Source: Aulostomus chinensis (taxonomy: Eukaryota; Chordata; Actinopteri; Syngnathiformes; Aulostomidae). Taken from it: a stretch of DNA of 64,000 nt. Where the stretch lies: the NCBI GenBank assembly GCA_037954235.1, contig JBBMOA010000007.1, positions 29,198,957-29,262,956 on the forward strand. The letters run 5' to 3'. The position numbers and the translations under genes were made by a program. Below the pieces are notes generated by a model. The model was not told the origin of the DNA. It did not search any database and was given only the letters and a program-made list of their open reading frames with translations. Of the stretch, positions 61,101 through 64,000 are shown in pieces (position 1 is the first letter of the stretch; every line of letters begins with the position of its first letter).

Positions 61101-62682
61101 CTTTACCTGGACGCAATTACAGAGAGATCTTCCCTCTCACAAAGGCGACAGAAATGAAGTGTCCCTGCTGGTTGCTGTGGCTCCATGTTTTTAATCAGTC
61201 TCGGAGCTTTTACAAGGACATGGCTGGACTCTATAAGTTTGGTGGAGCACCCGTGAAATCAAATTGTTGTTCTACCTCAAATCACGATTATCTTCATTCA
61301 TTTACCGGCACGCAGCTGAAATTGTACATTGCATTTTGTCTTGTGGAAATATATCAAAAGGTACACTGAAGTAGAGGGTAGAGGAGGGTGATATACGTGC
61401 ACCTCCGGCAGTGTGTCGACAGTACGAAAATGGCATGAATTCAAAATTCTCGTGAATTTAAATCCAAATGAAGTCCCAGGATTCCTCATCTGCCCCCAGA
61501 CTAAATAAAAGATGTTGCTGTGGAGAGACCTTCCTTCTGTAAAGGTTCAGGTGGTGTGGATACACAGTAGAGCAGGAGCAAGTTGTGTGAGTGTCAAAGG
61601 AAAGGTCCGGAAACACAAACTACTCTTGCAAAAGATTCCAAGTTGTACCACCAGTTCTTCTGATTTTTGCTGTGTGGGTTACAACCCATATTTTTCATAT
61701 TTATCCTTTTAAATTAGTGAGTACAAATACAGAATCCATGCTTGCCATTCATCAGATGTCAGTGGTTCAGTCAGATTTAGGCGCAGCAACTTGATAAGGA
61801 TTACAGAAAGATCATGGGTTGTATTAACAATATTTTTTCCCTAAATTACCTTTGTTTTTATATAGGAACATTTCTCATGGAACAGAATAAACAAACGGTG
61901 AACACTGTGTTAACCCAAAGTTAAAACATTATGAGATGTTTCAACTGAAAACTGGGATATCCCTATGGAGTCCCACAAGGCTCGATCATGAGACCACTGT
62001 CGGTTTCTGTAAACACACTATGAACTCTTCTCACCATGCAGATGACCCTCAGCTCTACAGCCCGCACCTGATCACCTCTGCATCTCTGGGATCCTGAGTT
62101 TTGTAGCTGAATATTTGCAGTTGGTTTAATGAAGACAACTGATTCTTGAGTCGTTTGGAGCTTTGTAACAACCTCAGCTCTTCTTTTACTATTTCCACAC
62201 ATCAGCGCTTGTTCGAAAAGCCTGATTGGCAGAAATTCTTTCAAGCGTCGCTGTCAGTTCTTACATGATGTTTCCCTGAATTTTCATTTCTGTAGAATTC
62301 CTATTTCAGCTTCTCATTTGCTCTGCTTTTGCAAAGACGTGTTGTTGCATAAATTACCAGCCTGTCACCGACTGCTGTGCTTGACTTCCGGTTCAACTGT
62401 TTAATTGGACTTGTGGTTTTTAATTCTGTGTACCGTGTGGCGCTTTTTCCTCTGTAAGCAGAGTCGCTCTTAATGTAGCTGCAGTCTCTTAACATTTTGA
62501 TTGCGTACATGTAAATGTTCAGAACACACGTTTTCTTGCTGCATATGTTTGCACAAGGTGTGACTTTCATTGAAGAATCCCGGAGTACTTGACCTCCCTG
62601 CTGCTCCAGCCAGCAGACCCTCTTATTCGCGATGTCAGACTCTCTACTAATGTTGCTTATTTTTGTCCTCCAGGTCTCCTGA
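34304..62682 (+). CDS. tafa5: TAFA chemokine-like family member 5, four coding exons, complete
   Basis: This entry gives the whole gene; the exons are listed separately. Joining 34304-34394, 47284-47433, 53691-53818 and 62674-62682 gives an uninterrupted 125-residue protein ending VS-stop, the same length as the human TAFA5 isoform that starts MQLLKALWAL. Residues 1-30 are a hydrophobic signal or anchor segment (MQLHRLAWALTAAAVCFLLL, then SLIHNQILKE). The TAFA core follows: GTCEIVTLDRDSSQPRRTIA, then RCACKKGQIAGTTRARPACV, QWCEMSPC, EGCHLLVNQSGWTCTQPGG and KTTTVS. There are eight cysteines after the hydrophobic segment, as expected for TAFA5. TAFA proteins are small secreted, mainly neural factors; TAFA5 has been reported to act through a GPCR or as a growth-modulating neurokine. 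The DRDSSQPRRTIARQTARCAC block is identical to the mammalian protein. This could be either teleost duplicate (tafa5a or tafa5b). Confidence 0.97.
34554..34598. repeat. (GAT)n trinucleotide microsatellite
   Basis: About 14-15 GAT units within the first 200 bp of tafa5 intron 1. It is followed at 34650-34672 by a short GGGTTC hexamer repeat. Confidence 0.95.
34814..34852. repeat. (AC)n microsatellite
   Basis: About 19 AC units in tafa5 intron 1. Confidence 0.94.
37709..37741. repeat. (GT)n microsatellite
   Basis: About 16 GT units in tafa5 intron 1. Confidence 0.93.
38692..38745. repeat. (GT)n microsatellite
   Basis: About 26 GT units in tafa5 intron 1. Confidence 0.95.
47284..47433 (+). CDS. 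tafa5: tafa5 exon 2 (core TAFA domain, first half)
   Basis: The acceptor TTCCTCAG ends at 47283 and the donor G|GTAAGA follows 47433; it is phase 1 at both ends. It encodes (G)QLVAGTCEIVTLDRDSSQ, then PRRTIARQTARCACKKGQIA and GTTRARPACVD. Its four cysteines and the GTTRxRPxCVD motif define the TAFA family. Confidence 0.97.
51598..51720 (+). repeat. Dispersed 'GACCTTTGACC' repeat copy
   Basis: TGACCTCTGACCACCAAAAT, then TTCATCC(T)CGGGTCCCAGTGG and TTTGTGCTAAG, with the 3' tail GACGGACAACCACAGCTGTC. It is the same family as at 6.5, 24.7 and 54.8 kb but lacks the CAAGGCGTTCC block. Confidence 0.62.
51763..51898 (+). mobile_element. 5'-truncated fish SINE, copy E
   Basis: Only the 3' half remains: GTTTGTCTCTGTGTGTTGGC, then TGCGATGGACTGG and GGATAGGCTCCACC, ending AAGCGGAAGACAATGGATGG. 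It matches the 3' part of copy B most closely. Confidence 0.8.
53691..53818 (+). CDS. tafa5: tafa5 exon 3 (core TAFA domain, second half)
   Basis: The acceptor CTCCTCAG ends at 53690 and the donor ACG|GTGAGC follows 53818. It encodes VRIVSSRQWCEMSPCLDDEG, then CHLLVNQSGWTCTQPGG and RVKTTT, with the last four cysteines of the domain. It ends in phase 0, as required to join exon 4. Confidence 0.97.
54464..54491. repeat. (GT)n microsatellite
   Basis: About 14 GT units in tafa5 intron 3. Confidence 0.93.
54625..54724. repeat. 17-bp tandem repeat GATCAGCTGATGGTTGT x6
   Basis: Five full units and a sixth partial one. The first reads CAGCCGATG; the rest contain the 10-bp palindrome ATCAGCTGAT centred on an E-box CAGCTG, giving five identical E-boxes at a 17-bp spacing. 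Confidence 0.95.
54835..54970 (+). repeat. Dispersed 'GACCTTTGACC' repeat copy with perfect DR1
   Basis: It starts ACATTGACCTTTGACCTTTG, then CCGCCAATATTTTCAGGTCA, CCTCAAGTCCCAGTGGGACG and TTTGTTTCCTGATATATCA. TGACCT-T-TGACCT at 54843-54855 is a perfect direct repeat with a 1-bp spacer. It aligns block by block with the copies at 6.5, 24.7-25.0 and 51.6 kb. Confidence 0.68.
55366..55428. other. Perfect inverted repeat: 28-bp stem, 7-nt loop
   Basis: Arm 1 (55366-55393, beginning ACAACCATCAAGG) is the exact reverse complement of arm 2 (55401-55428, ending CCTTGATGGTTGT). The loop is AGTCTTT at 55394-55400. A run of T follows at 55430-55437. It lies in tafa5 intron 3, and I recognise no transposon family for it. 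Confidence 0.93.
56098..56265. repeat. 21-bp minisatellite, 8 copies, in tafa5 intron 3
   Basis: Eight contiguous 21-bp units (C/A)(G/C)CGTG(A/G)CACACATCTGGAGG with CGC, ACC and AGC variants at the unit start. The last unit is diverged (CGCATGACAAACATC). The Cys-rich and Trp-rich ORFs over it are repeat artefacts. Confidence 0.95.
56681..56699. repeat. Poly-A tract
   Basis: Nineteen A in a row following a (TC)n run. It could be a retroposed tail, but no target duplication was identified. Confidence 0.9.
58113..58166. repeat. (GT)n microsatellite with one TA interruption
   Basis: About 26 GT units broken once by TATG near 58139. Confidence 0.93.
58410..58780 (+). mobile_element. Fish tRNA-derived SINE, copy D (full length)
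   Basis: The head is GGGCGGCCCGGTGGTGCAGT, then CAGCAAGAAGGTTGTGGGTG, so the B-box position reads GTGGGTGGAGCCCC instead of GGTTCGAGTCC. The body is nearly identical to copies A and C. The tail is GGATAGGCTCCACCCC, ending in (GGATGGAT)n. It is the best reference for the subfamily because both ends are present. Confidence 0.85.
60140..60215 (+). pseudogene. Decayed LINE reverse-transcriptase fragment 1
   Basis: The plus strand reads SYGAPQGSVTSPLLFLS, a clear match to the GVPQGSxLGPLLF motif of non-LTR retrotransposon reverse transcriptases. Only this short stretch is recognisable and no YADD motif follows. Confidence 0.6.
61930..62260 (+). pseudogene. Decayed LINE reverse-transcriptase fragment 2
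   Basis: The plus strand reads YGVPQGSIMRPLS. After a stop and frameshift comes HADDPQLYSPHL, the degenerate (Y/H)ADDTQLYS active-site motif of L2/Rex-like LINEs. The spacing is shorter than in an intact element, so it is deleted and non-functional. It ends about 410 bp before tafa5 exon 4. Confidence 0.72.
62674..62682 (+). CDS. tafa5: tafa5 exon 4 coding part (Val-Ser-stop)
   Basis: The acceptor TTTTGTCCTCCAG ends at 62673 and is followed by GTC TCC TGA. Joined in phase 0 to exon 3 this gives KTTTVS-stop, the C-terminus of vertebrate TAFA5. The match of strand, phase, codons and acceptor makes the tiny coding segment convincing; no other AG-GTNTCNTGA candidate in intron 3 fits as well. Confidence 0.88.
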   Translation, partial: VS

Positions 62683-63250
62683 CAGTGGTGGCGAGGACAG
62701 ACGCTCCCCAGAGAAAGAATGACTTCTACCATCCATCGCCCTTCATTGCAGAGTGGAGCTTTCACTGCTGACCACCCAACATCAGAGGCCATCAGAGCTG
62801 GAGGGAAGAGTTGTCAGCACGCCCTGTCTCATGCACAGGAGAACTGCTGAAACTGCAGGCTGAAGTTCTTCTTTCTGAAGAGAGAGTGACTCTGTTTATT
62901 TTTCCAGGAAATTTGACTTTCGGGTCATGGCGAGCTGCTGGATTGATTTCTTTAGTTTCACAAGAAATTCCATTTTGTTTTTACAGACCAAAGATGAACA
63001 GAGCCAACAATTTCAGGCCAAAATGTCATAAACCCAAGACAACACCATACACCTGTAAAGAAACAAACCTTGAGACGTAACAAGTGACTTAACTACGCAA
63101 AGTAATGTAGTATACAAGTCGATGATAAAACACGTATCTTTAAGAGGAGAGATGAAGCTGTGTGTTTGTGTATTGAACATCAATCTGGTCAAATAAAATC
63201 ATCATCAGACGTTTTTATGATAAGAAAATAAAACTTGTGCGCTTTTATCA
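62683..63250 (+). other. tafa5: tafa5 3' UTR (putative)
   Basis: This non-coding sequence follows the TGA. Canonical AATAAA polyadenylation signals lie at 63192-63197 and 63227-63232, so a first cleavage site near 63210-63250 is likely. Longer 3' UTR forms cannot be excluded. Confidence 0.55.
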
Positions 63251-64000
63251 GACACCTGCCAACGAAGATTCTAGACAGGAATACTTTCTAACACGGTACC
63301 TGGTTGAATGTACTTTTATAGAAAACTACACACCATACAACTGCACACAGATAAAAAAGCAGACACAATGGAGTGATGCAGGAATGAGTCTCAAACCCAC
63401 AAATGAGTTCAGATTCGTGAGCATCTGGTTCTCCCTCCTCTAAGACAAAGTTTTGGGTGAAATGCTGGATGTAAAATCCGTGGTCCACACGATACAAAGA
63501 TTTGAACTTCTGAATACGCCAATGATGGCGGTTGTGACGCTAGTAGTGGCCTGAGGTTCGTTCTTGATGAACCAAAGCTGGACGATCATCAGCTTTCGTC
63601 CACCACAGAGCTGAGCTTCTGATCCCTGTTGGACCGCAACAGTACCTCACCCCTGACCCTCAGACAGTAACACTCGATCAGCCTGCATGGAGACTAAACT
63701 AACTAAACACGGCCATTTTTTATTGGCATTTTCCATCTCTTTTTTTCCTTTTTTTTCAATTGAATCATAATTCTCCTCCATGTTGATGTTTGATTGTGAC
63801 AATTAGGTGTTGGTTTGCATCACTAAGGTTTTTCCTCAGGCAGGGAACGAATGATGATGATGATGCACCATGAGCGAAACAGTCACGATTTGAAACACCA
63901 TCTTGGATTTGTTGGATATTCCATGACTTCTCCGGCTCGTAGGTGACAGCCTGCTGTGGCTGCGTGTCACAGCAGACACTAATCATTATTTACATCTTAA
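63251..64000. other. Sequence downstream of tafa5, no supported gene
   Basis: A minus-strand frame at about 63288-63515 reads like coding sequence (KFKSLYRVDHGFYIQHF, then EEGEPDAHESELICGF) after a possible acceptor, but I do not recognise the product. The remainder, including an ATG/GAT microrepeat near 63853-63864, shows nothing else. Confidence 0.35.

Larger units (their letters stand above)
53819..62673 (+). other. tafa5: tafa5 intron 3 (8.9 kb)
   Basis: It contains AT-rich sequence (53.9-54.4 kb), a GT array (54464-54491), a 17-bp E-box repeat (54625-54724), a dispersed-repeat copy (54835-54970), a perfect hairpin (55366-55428), a 21-bp minisatellite (56098-56265), a poly-A run (56681-56699), a GT array (58113-58166), SINE copy D (58410-58780) and two LINE reverse-transcriptase remnants (about 60140-60215 and 61930-62260). 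No other gene is supported. Confidence 0.6.

Noticed and set aside
62301..62792. 163-codon minus-strand ORF over tafa5 exon 4
   Set aside because: Antisense to the exon 4 acceptor and a LINE remnant; no domain is visible.

Overview
The window is nuclear DNA from a ray-finned fish, most likely a percomorph teleost. It has short GT-AG exons separated by kilobase introns, many (CA/GT)n microsatellites, a fish-type tRNA-derived SINE in several near-identical copies, hAT elements with 8-bp target-site duplications, and LINE reverse-transcriptase remnants. I see no operons, phage, CRISPR or bacterial features. Only two protein-coding genes can be supported, and both were rebuilt exon by exon with consistent splice phases.

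Left end (1-4653, minus strand): a zona pellucida sperm-binding protein 3-like egg-coat gene (zp3 family). Eight exons are visible. The signal-peptide exon is at 4545-4653 and the other seven lie between 1983 and position 1, where the gene runs off the window. 350 residues are readable, covering the signal peptide, a proline-rich linker, the complete ZP-N half and most of the ZP-C half. Intron 1 holds a 1.08-kb hAT element with perfect 8-bp target duplications and a 16 x 21-bp minisatellite.

Middle (about 4.8-33.4 kb): intergenic DNA with no gene I can support. It carries SINE copies, a second hAT element (857 bp), several minisatellites (one with a strict 10-bp period, one with an 18-bp GTACATGCA-type unit), a 500-bp TCTCTG tract and copies of a dispersed repeat containing nuclear-receptor-like half sites.

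Right half (about 33.7-63.25 kb, plus strand): a complete TAFA5 (FAM19A5) gene encoding a small secreted or membrane-anchored chemokine-like neurokine. It has four coding exons, and the last contributes only Val-Ser-stop. A GC-rich promoter and 5' UTR with short upstream ORFs precedes exon 1, directly behind a long CA/GA/GT simple-repeat tract. The three introns are 12.9, 6.3 and 8.9 kb. They contain simple repeats, SINE and LINE pieces, a 17-bp E-box-bearing tandem repeat, a 21-bp minisatellite and one perfect 28-bp-stem hairpin.

The two genes are divergently oriented, about 29 kb apart, and have unrelated roles (egg coat and neural secreted factor); nothing in the sequence suggests that they work together. 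I did not find a convincing undescribed multi-gene system. The most unusual items are the perfect hairpin at 55366-55428, the strict 10-bp-period repeat, the two-codon terminal exon of tafa5 with a donor that mimics it when read through, and the hAT elements with their target duplications.
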